Numbered from the stretch's first letter, positions 25,601 to 33,300 are shown. The stretch: DNA of 37,459 nt from Thermodesulfobacteriota bacterium (GCA_030578315.1 JAUQQL010000014.1:1-37459), one strand, 5' to 3'. The notes: generated by a model not told the origin, from the letters alone. Program-made: numbers and translations.

Positions 25601-26472
25601 ATGATAAAGATTACAGCGACGACCTTATATATTTTGGAACTTATAATAAAACTTCTGGTCAACTATTTAGATTGTCTTTTAAAATGTCAAACGGCTCTTA
25701 TAAATCTGTTGAGAGTTTAACAAATGCTGATATAAAGGTTGCTTTAGAAAATTTTCCAGCAAGACCTATATTTTCTGCTCCTGAGTTAACTATGGATCTT
25801 GAAAATAATCTTTGGGTTATCTTTGGGACAGGTGTGTACTTTGGAGATGATAAGACAATTAATTATAATAATTATTTTGTAGGATTTAAAGACATTTGTG
25901 CAATTAGTTCTAACATCACTTGTACAAAATGGACTGACTTACAAGATAGAAGTATATATTGTAGAAATTTTAATAACTATAATGCAACAGTTCTTTACAA
26001 TTCAACAGAAACAACTTGTGAATTTAATCCAGCAACTGGACAAGTAGAATCTATAAATACAGGATTAGTATATGCTTTTTTCTTTTCTAACGTTGATTTA
26101 GGATGGTATCACCAACTTGAAAATAATGAAAGGATGTATTCTCAACCTTTAATTATAGCTTCTTTAGTTAACGCTTTAAGCTATATTCCTTCTGATAACC
26201 CCTGTGAAATAGGTGGAAATACTTTTTACTGGAATGTATGTTATCTTGAAGGTTGTCCTTGCATAAGTACTAAAGGAGAAAATATTCCTGAGCCTAAAAG
26301 ATGGTTCGCTAGAGGAGCTCCACCTCTTGGACAGCCTTTTCAGATTGTTTTAACTCAGGACGAAAGAATAACTATTTTGACTCAAACTTCTGAAACAGGA
26401 CCGAGTTCCCCTGTTTCACCCTTACGTACTCATGGTCTTAAAGGGAGGTTTATTTTTTGGATAGAAAAATGA
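22612..26472 (+). CDS. pilY1: PilY1-like type IV pilus tip/assembly protein with vWA domain
   Basis: Large secreted protein (1286 residues) with an N-terminal signal or anchor (about 18-36). A von Willebrand A domain has the MIDAS motif DVSGS at 66-70 and LTDGQWNTG later. Inside it is a textbook EF-hand-like loop, DANNDGNCQGNE (344-355), and a second acidic loop, DWDKDGDDIPD, begins near 493. The C-terminal half is the PilC/PilY1 beta-propeller with the diagnostic LVGANDGMLHAFR (near 784) and a Ca2+-binding-type loop DYDKDYSDD starting at 996. It is rich in Cys and in N-X-S/T sequons (about 25 by hand count). It heads an operon with four minor pilins, where the family controls pilus extension and adhesion. 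No clear SD precedes the ATG. Confidence 0.93.
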   Translation: MKVIFIILKSKSFFQYLKKFLLIFVIFLISFLSKEATIGTSGMSDYCYAPPMVGTALPPNVLLIIDVSGSMGWCAYNPKNNKEECCNNSVGCGWNYRGNEEGYFEPDKIYEYRTITVGSSRDVGAWIKSNSTSSTTCPAYPGGINTNNRYKGSCLNFHYMRRIDLVRWALTGGTLDSCNTGVNVNNPQFNRCNPMAFGRPGDQTSCNATGCLLKTYKNVRVFASWDRINGTQGGLLFQFKSLSPQPRIGLMEYSDRSNRPSDFIRQSLVYIGDFVASANYDAVNPYKNVITSINAEDPYGGTPTGPVLWDAYNYFAQRTPQYGGFQPQTGQGDQWKNYMYQCEDANNDGNCQGNEFKFVYCAKNFIILLTDGQWNTGYNAATVCTIDHGFEDRSADPVVPAYWLHKRGFNNTAANNTYSYVEAIYGIGLWLGGTGERSLKNVAMYGSFDRYKSWPGNLTGYPQAVCGPVDDCCTGVNCGKGSSCANLPPSSPDWDKDGDDIPDTFFSASDAKEIKDSIMSAILDILRRASSGATVATLSQRVGSGAILIQPYFFPRFQSTTGEISWIGSIKSFWTDFKARIREDLNTNKILDVLIDKWILFGTSNQTSEGTKIYRILDENTCSYEVLDIFDVKPLFDAGCLLANRNYSDRTVYVNLNGTLKNLTDYNIVSDLTNIWNISVKEILGPNVSINNATTVCIINYLMGSNSTNCPNGNSTFINRLRDINLSSICSINSVKTWKLGDIVYSTPTIISNRPLNTYHLKYGDISYLQYIRSDEYKKRNAYVLVGANDGMLHAFRIGWLEYPYNPPTQPLRLIDSLTNPTTNFIGKEEWAFIPFNALPYLVVYGMNDYCHIFTADYKVSVFDAKINEEWKTLLLGVMGFGAKALGNFSSSIYLLDLTPWLNGTDTKPSVLWERTLPDKTLTLSYFHVIKIQDKWYVVIGSGPEYIKGAGEGIEVKYPSQAPKLFFFDLANGTLVKSLEIPGVNNQAVGAIRPVDYDKDYSDDLIYFGTYNKTSGQLFRLSFKMSNGSYKSVESLTNADIKVALENFPARPIFSAPELTMDLENNLWVIFGTGVYFGDDKTINYNNYFVGFKDICAISSNITCTKWTDLQDRSIYCRNFNNYNATVLYNSTETTCEFNPATGQVESINTGLVYAFFFSNVDLGWYHQLENNERMYSQPLIIASLVNALSYIPSDNPCEIGGNTFYWNVCYLEGCPCISTKGENIPEPKRWFARGAPPLGQPFQIVLTQDERITILTQTSETGPSSPVSPLRTHGLKGRFIFWIEK

Positions 26473-27023
26473 AAGGATATTCTACTATTGAACTTCTTTT
26501 TGTAATAATTATTATAGGTATTCTTTCTTTTATAAGTGTAAGAGAAATTATATCTTATATTCAAGATGCCCGGCTTAAAAAAGCTGTAAATCAATTTATT
26601 TCAGACTTAAATTATATTAAAAACCAAGCAATTATTACTGGACGCCCTTGGGGCATAAGAGGATGTGCTGGAACTGGTAAATATAAAATTTTTATAGATC
26701 ATGACGGTGATTGCAAAGACGAAGACCCCTCGTGTAATCCTACAGATACTTTAAAAATATGTCTTAATAGTTTTAATCAAACTTGCAATACAGATGCTGA
26801 TTGTTCTTTTAGTCAACCAGGAAATTGTATTAACAGGTCTATGTATTTTGAACTTCCTCCTGGAATAATTTTTAACGGAACTTCAAGTTTTTATGTAGTA
26901 TTTGACAGATTAGGATATCCTTTTAATTACATTTGTGGTTTCGGAGCAGGAAATGCTACTTTAATCAATCAATCTGGAAAATTTGTAATAATTAATGTGT
27001 CTAGATTGGGAAGAATTAATTAA
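26457..27023 (+). CDS. fimT: Minor pseudopilin, GspH/FimT type
   Basis: Type IV pilin-like protein with prepilin leader MDRKMKG cut before YSTIELLFVIIIIGIL; Glu at position +5 is present. The TTG at 26457 is the likely start because GGGAGG lies eight bases upstream, while the ATG at 26469 is too far from it and would leave only MKG as leader. The start overlaps the end of pilY1 by 16 bases. The globular part has eight or nine Cys, with DHDGDCKDEDPSC resembling a Ca2+ loop and CNTDADC nearby. Six N-X-S/T sequons are present. It is probably part of the pilus-priming minor pilin complex together with PilY1. Confidence 0.87.
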   Translation: MDRKMKGYSTIELLFVIIIIGILSFISVREIISYIQDARLKKAVNQFISDLNYIKNQAIITGRPWGIRGCAGTGKYKIFIDHDGDCKDEDPSCNPTDTLKICLNSFNQTCNTDADCSFSQPGNCINRSMYFELPPGIIFNGTSSFYVVFDRLGYPFNYICGFGAGNATLINQSGKFVIINVSRLGRIN

Positions 27024-27029
27024 AAAAAA

Positions 27030-27572
27030 ATGAAAAGAGAAAAAGGAATTACTTTAATTGAATTAATATTTACTATACTGATCTTTATTTTTGTTTTAAT
27101 AAGCATAGCTAAAGGAATTATAGATTATCAAAAATTTCAAAAAAGAGCTCATATTTTTAATACTGGAAGGATACTTTTAGAAAATTTAAGAGGTACAATA
27201 GAGACTAGACCTTTTAACTTTTTTGATAATATTACTAACTATTACCAAACTTCAGCCACTTGTGCTCTAAATGGAACTTGTAGTTTTGATACAGAAGAAT
27301 GTTATACAAATACAAAATATAATACTGCCAACTGTTTACCTGAATTTTATTGTATTTACTGTTTGCAAAATAATCAACTTGTTCCTTCTGCTGAAAATTG
27401 TAGTTTTGGATATCAATATAATGTAGGATTTAATGTATCAAGAATAGTAGATATAGAAAATCCTTATGTTCTGTTAGGTTATGGAATCTGTATTGTAGTA
27501 TGGTTTAACGATCCTATTTACAATTCTACTAAAAATTATAGAAGTACAGTAATAGTTAGAAATTGGTTGTAA
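27030..27572 (+). CDS. pilV: Minor pseudopilin, PilV-like
   Basis: Prepilin with leader MKREKG cut before ITLIELIFTILIFIFVLISIAKG; Glu at +5 is present. The 180-residue protein has eight or so Cys between residues 78 and 124 (for example CALNGTC, CIYCLQ and ENCSFG), suggesting a disulfide-stabilised head. Five N-X-S/T sequons are visible. Position and size fit PilV or PilI-like minor pilins; the head domain is too divergent for certainty. It starts 6 bases after the fimT stop and ends 1 base before the pilW ATG. Confidence 0.78.
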   Translation: MKREKGITLIELIFTILIFIFVLISIAKGIIDYQKFQKRAHIFNTGRILLENLRGTIETRPFNFFDNITNYYQTSATCALNGTCSFDTEECYTNTKYNTANCLPEFYCIYCLQNNQLVPSAENCSFGYQYNVGFNVSRIVDIENPYVLLGYGICIVVWFNDPIYNSTKNYRSTVIVRNWL

Positions 27573-27573
27573 A

Positions 27574-28524
27574 ATGTGTAAAAATAAAATAAAAGGATTT
27601 TCCTTACTTGAAATTTTAATAGTCATTGGAATAATTGCTATTTTTAGTACGGGTTTTATAACAGTTTATTTTCATCTTCTTAAATCTGAAAGAACTGGAA
27701 GACTTTTTGTCAAAAGTGAAGTAGATCTACAGGCTTTTGTTAGCCAATTAAAAAAAATTTTTTCAGCAATTGGATATGGTATTCCGCTTGAGTACTTTAA
27801 AGTTTCTCCAGTTTGTAGTCAAGATGCAGTAATTTCATATAATGGAACTAATTTGTGTTTTTTATCCACTTTTTTAAGACAAACTCCTTACGCTGGTTGT
27901 TGGTGGGTATACAGTACAGATAGTTTTACTAGAGCTTTGTCAAGGTTTTCTAATAATTGTCCTTCTTTAGAAAGTTTATATAGAAATCCTAATCACAATT
28001 GGTTTATGATATTAGACGATACTAAAAGATTAAAATTTAGTGGAATAGATGATATAACTACAGTTACCAAAAATCAAGGAGATATAATAATTTATTTAGG
28101 AAAAGGATCTTCTAATAACCCTTATTTTTTTCCTCAAGACTTTTTAGTAAATATTTATTTAAATAACCTTAATCTTCCGTCTGTGTGTGCTAATAATACT
28201 GCTAATCTTTATATAAAAATAGGAAATGATATTGAACAACCTTTAATTTCCTGCGTAGGTAATTTTCAAGTGGTTTTTATAAAAAAAGACGGAACTTATA
28301 CTTCAAATATAAGTGAATTTATAAATGATTTTTCAAAACTTTGGGGAATAAGAGTTTGTTTTCTTTTACAGATAGGGGGAAGGAGAGACAGTCCAGAGGT
28401 TCTTCCTTTATATTCAAGTAAATGCGGTAGTTATCCTGTTTTTTCTAATTGGCAATATTATCGTTGGAAAGTAATAGAAGAAGATATACCATTTTATAAT
28501 ATAATTAATTGGAAGCTTGAATGA
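27574..28524 (+). CDS. pilW: Minor pseudopilin, PilW-like
   Basis: Prepilin with leader MCKNKIKG cut before FSLLEILIVIGIIAIFSTGFI; Glu at +5 is present. With 316 residues it is the largest of the four minor pilins, as PilW usually is, and shows the long N-terminal helix continuing into FHLLKSERTGRLFVKSEVDLQAFVSQL. Paired Cys residues (for example CWWVY and NNCPSL) suggest disulfides. It starts directly after pilV (TAAAATG) and overlaps pilX by 4 bases (ATGA), so all four are translationally coupled. Confidence 0.8.
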   Translation: MCKNKIKGFSLLEILIVIGIIAIFSTGFITVYFHLLKSERTGRLFVKSEVDLQAFVSQLKKIFSAIGYGIPLEYFKVSPVCSQDAVISYNGTNLCFLSTFLRQTPYAGCWWVYSTDSFTRALSRFSNNCPSLESLYRNPNHNWFMILDDTKRLKFSGIDDITTVTKNQGDIIIYLGKGSSNNPYFFPQDFLVNIYLNNLNLPSVCANNTANLYIKIGNDIEQPLISCVGNFQVVFIKKDGTYTSNISEFINDFSKLWGIRVCFLLQIGGRRDSPEVLPLYSSKCGSYPVFSNWQYYRWKVIEEDIPFYNIINWKLE

Positions 28525-29027
28525 GTAAAAATCAAGGAAGCGTGCTTCTTTTAAGTTTAATTTTATCTCTTATAGGACTTATTCTTATTTCAGGTCTCTT
28601 TACTGCCTATTATAGGATGATAAAAATTGTTTTTCCTATAAGAGTATATTCTACAGTTAGAGAAGCAGCATCAGGTACTGTTACATTACTTGCTACCTAT
28701 ATAGATAATAAATACTTTAGTAGAATTGACCAAGCAGATTGTCCTAGAGGAACAGTAGAAATTAGTAATGCAAGCGCTATAAGATGTTGTAAGGCAAATA
28801 TTAGATTCAAGTTAACTAATTATACGGAAACTTTTACTGCTGAAGGTATGGTATGTTTAATTTCTTTAGCTAGTGCTTCAGGATTTAGTGCTTTACCTGT
28901 GATTGGGGGAGGGGGAATGACTTTACCTTATAATTGCGATAATTATCCTTGCGTCTACAGTATTACTTCAACTGCTTATGGTCCACAAGGGGTTTCAGCT
29001 TATGTGGAAGCAGTTTATGTAAAATAA
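28521..29027 (+). CDS. pilX: Minor pseudopilin, PilX-like
   Basis: The 168-residue protein has an N-terminus MSKNQG followed by SVLLLSLILSLIGLILISGLF. The +5 residue is not Glu, which is the pattern of PilX/GspK-like tip pilins. The head is small, with Cys pairs (ADCPRG, RCCKAN, CDNYPC) and a Gly-rich turn near residue 130. It closes the pilus operon, which then runs into rnhA after 25 bases without a visible terminator. Confidence 0.78.
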   Translation: MSKNQGSVLLLSLILSLIGLILISGLFTAYYRMIKIVFPIRVYSTVREAASGTVTLLATYIDNKYFSRIDQADCPRGTVEISNASAIRCCKANIRFKLTNYTETFTAEGMVCLISLASASGFSALPVIGGGGMTLPYNCDNYPCVYSITSTAYGPQGVSAYVEAVYVK

Positions 29028-29052
29028 AAAGTTTGAAGCAACAAAAATTATA

Positions 29053-29502
29053 ATGAACAAAGAGAAAATAAAACTTTTTACAGATGGATGTTCTCTTGGG
29101 AATCCGGGACCAGGAGGCTATGCAGTTTTAATTAAAGATGAAAAGGAAGAAAAGATTTTGTCTGGAGGTGAACCCTATACTACTAATAACCGAATGGAAC
29201 TTATTTCCGTAATTGAAGGTCTTTCTTATTTTAGAGAACCTAAAGTAATTATAGTTTATACTGATTCTGAATATGTGTTAAAGGGAGCTACAAAGTGGCT
29301 TTTTTTATGGAAAAAGCGTGGATTTAAAACTTCAGACGGTAAACCTGTAAAAAATCAAGACCTTTGGCTTGAACTTGAAAAATGGCTTTCCTTTCACAAA
29401 GTTACTTTTATTAAAATTCCTGCTCATAAGGGTCATCCTGAAAATGAAAAAGTAGATAAACTTGCTAAAAAAGAGGCTCAGAGGTGGAAAAAAAACTTTT
29501 AG
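29053..29502 (+). CDS. rnhA: Ribonuclease HI
   Basis: Cytoplasmic endonuclease that cuts the RNA strand of RNA-DNA hybrids. The acidic catalytic residues are all in place: D in LFTDGCSLGNPGPGG, E in NRMELISVIEGL, D in VYTDSEYV and D in KVDKLAKKEA near the C-terminus, with the basic handle KWLFLWKKRGFKTSDGKPVKN. Length 149 is standard. The 3' end overlaps ubiX by 19 bases. It follows the pilus genes closely but is functionally unrelated. Confidence 0.95.
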   Translation: MNKEKIKLFTDGCSLGNPGPGGYAVLIKDEKEEKILSGGEPYTTNNRMELISVIEGLSYFREPKVIIVYTDSEYVLKGATKWLFLWKKRGFKTSDGKPVKNQDLWLELEKWLSFHKVTFIKIPAHKGHPENEKVDKLAKKEAQRWKKNF

Positions 29503-30080
29503 TAGGAATAACTGGAGCAAGTGGAATGCCTTATGCTTACTACTTAGTTAAAGAACTTCAAAGTTTAAAAATACCTTTTGAGGTGATTATTACCGAAGCT
29601 GGGAAACTGGTGTGGAAACATGAATTAGAAAAAGACTGGCAAATTTTAAAAAATTTTACTTCTAAAGTTTACGAAGAGCATGAAATGTCAGCCCCTCCTG
29701 CAAGTGGTTCAGCTCCTTATTATGGAATGGTAGTAGTGCCATGTAGTATGGGCACTCTTTCGGCAGTTGCCTGTGGAAGTGCAAGAAATCTCTTACAAAG
29801 AGCAGCTGATGTAATGCTTAAAGAAAGAAAACCTCTTGTTCTTGTAATAAGAGAAACTCCTTTAAGTCTTATTCATTTAAAAAACATGCTTTATTGTACC
29901 GAAGCAGGAGCAGTAATTTTTCCTGCCATGCCAGCTTTTTATCACAAACCGAGTTCTTTAGAAGATTTAATAATTCAATTTGTAAAAAGAATAATTCAGT
30001 TTTTAGGTGTAAATTCTAAAAACTTTTATACTTGGCAAGGCATAAATCCTTACCAAAGTTTCAATAGCTCCCTAAAATAG
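29484..30080 (+). CDS. ubiX: UbiX family flavin prenyltransferase
   Basis: Makes prenylated FMN, the cofactor of UbiD-type decarboxylases. The N-terminal GITGASGMPYAYYL, VVVPCSMGTLSAVACG and RETPLSLIHLKNM segments are family signatures, and 198 residues is typical. In an organism using menaquinone this likely serves a UbiD-like step of quinone synthesis, which is inference. The GTG start at 29484 lies inside rnhA (19-base overlap); the encoded MEKKLLVGITGASG fits the usual N-terminus, so GTG is well supported. Confidence 0.93.
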   Translation: MEKKLLVGITGASGMPYAYYLVKELQSLKIPFEVIITEAGKLVWKHELEKDWQILKNFTSKVYEEHEMSAPPASGSAPYYGMVVVPCSMGTLSAVACGSARNLLQRAADVMLKERKPLVLVIRETPLSLIHLKNMLYCTEAGAVIFPAMPAFYHKPSSLEDLIIQFVKRIIQFLGVNSKNFYTWQGINPYQSFNSSLK

Positions 30081-30130
30081 GAGAGCAAGAAAATAACCTC
30101 ACCCAAGTTTAATTTATATAAACTATCCTC

Positions 30131-30158
30131 TTGACAAAAATTTTGAAAGAATTATTTT
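30131..30158 (+). promoter_or_regulatory. Promoter of tRNA-Met
   Basis: A consensus -35 TTGACA (30131-30136) lies 16 bases before TATTTT (30153-30158). Transcription would begin near 30165, about 33 bases before the tRNA. It may also drive nif3-like and the following genes, since the tRNA and nif3-like are 12 bases apart. Confidence 0.65.
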
Positions 30159-30197
30159 ATATTTTGGTGTATTTTTTGTGTTCTAAAAGGAGAAATA

Positions 30198-30271
30198 GGG
30201 CCCGTAGCTCAGCTGGTTAGAGCCACCGGCTCATAACCGGAAGGTCCCAGGTTCGAATCCTGGCGGGCCCA
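30198..30271 (+). tRNA. tRNA-Met (anticodon CAT)
   Basis: The 74-base cloverleaf is clear: acceptor GGGCCCG/CGGGCCC, D stem GCTC/GAGC, anticodon loop CTCATAA, T stem CCAGG/CCTGG with TTCGAAT loop, and discriminator A. The first anticodon-stem pair is an A-A mismatch (positions 27 and 43), with the other four pairs being G-C. CCA is not encoded. The form resembles elongator Met rather than initiator because the acceptor starts with a proper G-C pair. A tRNA-Ile with lysidine at C34 cannot be excluded from sequence alone. Confidence 0.95.
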
Positions 30272-30283
30272 TTAATTTTATTT

Positions 30284-31084
30284 ATGTCAATTTTAGTAAA
30301 ACATTTTTATAATTTCTTAAATTCTTTTTCGCCCCTTAAAATAGCAGAAGAAAATGATAACAGTGGTTTACAAATAGCTTCCTTTGAAGCAGAAATAAAG
30401 GGAATTCTTCTTTCTGTTGATCCCTCAAAAAAAGCTATTTTTTATGCTATAGAAAATAATTTAAATCTTATTCTTACTCATCATCCTCTTATCTATCCTT
30501 CTCTTAAAAATATAATAAAAGAAGAGTTAATAGGAGAGCTTATTTATTTAATTATTCAAAATCATTTAAATTTAATCTCCTGGCATACCCCTCTTGACAA
30601 AATAGAAGAAGGAGTTTCAGAAGCCTTAGTTAAAGTTTTAAAATTAGAAAAGATTGATTTTATAACTAAAAAAGAGATAGATGGAAAAGTTTACGGATTA
30701 GGTAAAATAGCTGAAATTTATCCTCCTCTTACTGTTAAGGAACTTGCAGAAAGGATTAAAGAACTTACAAAAAGTTGGGTTATGATAGTAGGAAATCCTC
30801 AAGAAAAAATAAGTAAAGTTGGTATTTGTGGAGGTTCTGGTGGTTTTTTAAAAGATGTTTTAAAACAATTAGGTATAAACACTTTAATTACTTCAGATGT
30901 AAAATATCACCTGGCAAAATTAGCTGAAGAAGAGGGTTTTAATTTCATTATTATGGATCACAATATATCCGAATTTTTTGTATTAGAATTTTTAAAAGAG
31001 AAAATTGAAAAATTTTTACAAAAGACTAAATTAGATATTCCTGTAAAAATTTTTAAAGAAGAAAGCCCTTATAAGATATTATAA
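30284..31084 (+). CDS. Nif3-like dinuclear metal center protein
   Basis: YbgI/Nif3 family protein of 266 residues with the metal-binding LILTHHPLIYPS motif near residue 65, SWHTPLD near 100, GICGGSGG around 180 and the late HNISEFFVLEFL. The family has a dinuclear metal site and a toroidal hexamer; GTP cyclohydrolase activity has been claimed for some members, and the true role is uncertain. It starts 12 bases after the tRNA, without a clear SD. It lies upstream of the zinc-ribbon coiled-coil gene, a pairing common in many bacteria. Confidence 0.9.
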   Translation: MSILVKHFYNFLNSFSPLKIAEENDNSGLQIASFEAEIKGILLSVDPSKKAIFYAIENNLNLILTHHPLIYPSLKNIIKEELIGELIYLIIQNHLNLISWHTPLDKIEEGVSEALVKVLKLEKIDFITKKEIDGKVYGLGKIAEIYPPLTVKELAERIKELTKSWVMIVGNPQEKISKVGICGGSGGFLKDVLKQLGINTLITSDVKYHLAKLAEEEGFNFIIMDHNISEFFVLEFLKEKIEKFLQKTKLDIPVKIFKEESPYKIL

Positions 31085-31118
31085 ACTTAAAAGCTTTAAA
31101 GAGGAGGTTGAAAGAGAA

Positions 31119-31886
31119 ATGCAGGAGGAAATTCTTAAATTGATTGAATTACAAAAAATAGATCTAGAAATTTTAAAAATAGAAAGAGATTTACAAAAAA
31201 TTCCTCAAAGTCTACAAAAGGTTCAAAAAGAACAAGAACAAATGAGTAAAAAACTGGAATTATTAATTACTAATTTGGATGAAAAAAAGAGTCAAAAAAA
31301 ATTTTTTGAAGAAGAACTTCAGGAGGAGTATCAAAGATTGAAAAGAACTCAGGCAAGATTAATGCAAATTAAAGGAACCAGGGAGTATCAGTTGTTGTTG
31401 AAAGAAATGGAAGAGATTAAAAGAACTAATAAACAAAAGGAAGATGAAATTTTAAAATTGATGGAAGAAATTGAAAATTTGGAAAAAGAAAAAGAAAAAT
31501 TAGAAAAAAAACTAGAAGAAATAAATGCTGTTTTTAAAGAAGAAGAACAAAAATTTAATGAATTTTGTCAAAAATTGCTAAAACAAAAAGAAGAATTAAT
31601 GGAAAAAAGAACCAAACTAACTCAAAAGATTTCTCAAAATTTACTTAAAAAATATGAAGCTGTTAGACAGAAAAAGTCAGGTATTGGAATAGCTCCGGTT
31701 ATAAATTCTATATGTGAAGGATGTCATATGGCTATTCCTCCCCAACTTTATAACGAACTTCAAAGAGATAATAGATATTATGAGTGTCCACATTGTAAAA
31801 GATTAATTTATTATAAAAAAATTTATTGCCCAGAAGAAGGAGAAGATGGCTCTCTTGAGGCACACACTCAAAGTGTTAAAAAATGA
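31119..31886 (+). CDS. Coiled-coil protein with C-terminal C4 zinc ribbon (CdsZ-like)
   Basis: The 255-residue protein is mostly a long coiled coil (about 10-175, Glu/Lys/Gln-rich). It ends in a C4 zinc ribbon with CEGCHMAIPPQ and CPHCKRLIYY near residues 196-230. RLMQIKGTREYQLLLKEME is the family's conserved hairpin segment. Relatives next to Nif3 are annotated as zinc-ribbon proteins, possibly linked to RNA or DNA metabolism; the function is not known from this sequence. The SD is GAGGAGG. The stop overlaps tsaC (ATGA). Confidence 0.87.
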   Translation: MQEEILKLIELQKIDLEILKIERDLQKIPQSLQKVQKEQEQMSKKLELLITNLDEKKSQKKFFEEELQEEYQRLKRTQARLMQIKGTREYQLLLKEMEEIKRTNKQKEDEILKLMEEIENLEKEKEKLEKKLEEINAVFKEEEQKFNEFCQKLLKQKEELMEKRTKLTQKISQNLLKKYEAVRQKKSGIGIAPVINSICEGCHMAIPPQLYNELQRDNRYYECPHCKRLIYYKKIYCPEEGEDGSLEAHTQSVKK

Positions 31887-32509
31887 TTTTATCGTTGAAA
31901 GAAAATTGGAGCAACTTAAATGAAGTTTTAATAAAGGTGGTTCAGTTTTTGAAAGAAGATAAAGTAGGAGCTATACCTACAGAAACTTTTTATGGATTAG
32001 CAGCTAATCCATTTTCGGAGAAGGCTTTAAAAAAACTTCTTTTTTTAAAAAAAAGACCACCAACTAAACCTATATTACTTCTTATAGGAACAAAGGATGA
32101 CCTTTTTAAGGTTGTTAAAAAAGTTTCTCTTCTAGCAGAAAAGCTTATAGAAAATTTCTGGCCAGGTCCTTTAACTATAGTATTTGAAGCAAAAGAATTT
32201 TTGTCTCCTCTTCTTACAGCTAATACTAATACTATAGGGGTAAGACTTTCATCTTCACCTTTAGTTCAAAAATTGTGTTTGCTTTTTGGTAATCCTATTA
32301 CAGGAACAAGTGCTAATATTAGCAATTTACCTCCTTGTAAAACTGCAGAAGAAGTCAAGGCTCAAATTCCGGAGATTGACTTTATTTTAGATGTTGGAAA
32401 GCTAGAAGCTGTTTTACCTTCTACTGTAGTTTCTGTAGTAAAAAATGAGATCCAATTAATTAGAGAAGGAGCTATTCCTTTTGAAAAAATTTTAAGTATA
32501 TTTAAATAA
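31883..32509 (+). CDS. tsaC: L-threonylcarbamoyladenylate synthase (TsaC/YrdC, short form)
   Basis: Makes threonylcarbamoyl-AMP for t6A37 of ANN-decoding tRNAs. The YrdC fold shows GAIPTETFYGLAANPFS near residues 29-45, LKKRPPTKPILLLIG, WPGPLTIVF and ITGTSANISNLPPC. With 208 residues it lacks the C-terminal Sua5 domain, so it is the short TsaC form. It overlaps the preceding zinc-ribbon gene by 4 bases. Confidence 0.92.
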   Translation: MILSLKENWSNLNEVLIKVVQFLKEDKVGAIPTETFYGLAANPFSEKALKKLLFLKKRPPTKPILLLIGTKDDLFKVVKKVSLLAEKLIENFWPGPLTIVFEAKEFLSPLLTANTNTIGVRLSSSPLVQKLCLLFGNPITGTSANISNLPPCKTAEEVKAQIPEIDFILDVGKLEAVLPSTVVSVVKNEIQLIREGAIPFEKILSIFK

Positions 32510-32544
32510 AAACTTTAAAAATTTCTTTTTAAAAAAGGAGGAAA

Positions 32545-33300
32545 ATTAAATTTAAAATTGCTTTTTCTGGTAAAGGAGGGGTGGGTAAAAGTGCTATAGC
32601 AGCTCTTCTTTCCTTAGCTTTTATGGAAAAAGGTTATAGAGTATTGGCTATAGATGCTGATCCAAGTCCTCACTTAGCAAGACTTCTTGAAATTGAAGAT
32701 AAAATTATACCTTTAGCTGAGATGAGAGATTTATTAGCTGAAAGAGCTGAGAAAATGGGACCTTATTATACTTTAAATCCCAAAATTGAAGATTTACCTG
32801 AAAAATTTATGAAAACTAAAAATAAGATAAACTTAATGGTTCTTGGAGCAATAAGAGAAGCAGGAGCAGGATGTGCTTGTCCTGAGCAAACCGTTTTGAG
32901 AAGGCTTATGAGTTATTTAATTCTTAAAACCCAAGATGTAGTAATTGTAGACATGGAGGCGGGAGTAGAGCACTTTGGAAGAGGAACAGTTATTCCTATG
33001 GATGTGATTTTGGTAGTTACTAAACCTTATAGAGGAAGCCTTGAAACTTCAAAACAAATCTTAAAATTGGCAGAAAAGCTTAATTTAAAAAAAGTTTTTA
33101 TAGTAGGAAATGGAGTTAGAAACTTTCAAGAAGAAGAGTTATTAAAAAAAGAATTTGGTGATAAAATTATTGCCATATTACCTGAAGATAATGAATTAGA
33201 AAAAAGAGAAATAGAAGGTAAGGGCCTTTGGGACTACAGAGGCAAGCTTTTTAAAAAGGTGGAAGAATTAAGAGATAAACTTATGGAGTTAAAAGATTGA
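32545..33300 (+). CDS. CooC-like nickel/CODH maturation ATPase with non-AUG start
   Basis: MinD/Mrp-like P-loop ATPase of the CooC group, implicated in nickel insertion into CO dehydrogenase. Read in frame from 32545 it begins IKFKIAFSGKGGVGKSAIAALLS, an intact deviant Walker A. GAGCACPEQ holds the CXC motif typical of CooC, and VVIVDMEAGVEHFGRGT is its Walker B. The ORF track starts at GTG 32581, which lies inside GGVGKS and would destroy the ATP site, so it cannot be the true start. Upstream in frame there is no ATG, GTG or TTG. ATT at 32545 is three bases after the strong SD AAGGAGG, and TTT at 32551 is nine bases after it. ATT is my best guess; a sequencing error is the alternative. Confidence 0.82.
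   Translation: MKFKIAFSGKGGVGKSAIAALLSLAFMEKGYRVLAIDADPSPHLARLLEIEDKIIPLAEMRDLLAERAEKMGPYYTLNPKIEDLPEKFMKTKNKINLMVLGAIREAGAGCACPEQTVLRRLMSYLILKTQDVVIVDMEAGVEHFGRGTVIPMDVILVVTKPYRGSLETSKQILKLAEKLNLKKVFIVGNGVRNFQEEELLKKEFGDKIIAILPEDNELEKREIEGKGLWDYRGKLFKKVEELRDKLMELKD

Noticed and set aside
32581-33300. GTG at 32581 as start of the CooC-like gene
   Set aside because: It would begin in the middle of the Walker A motif and remove the ATP-binding lysine region's N-terminal half, leaving a nonfunctional protein.
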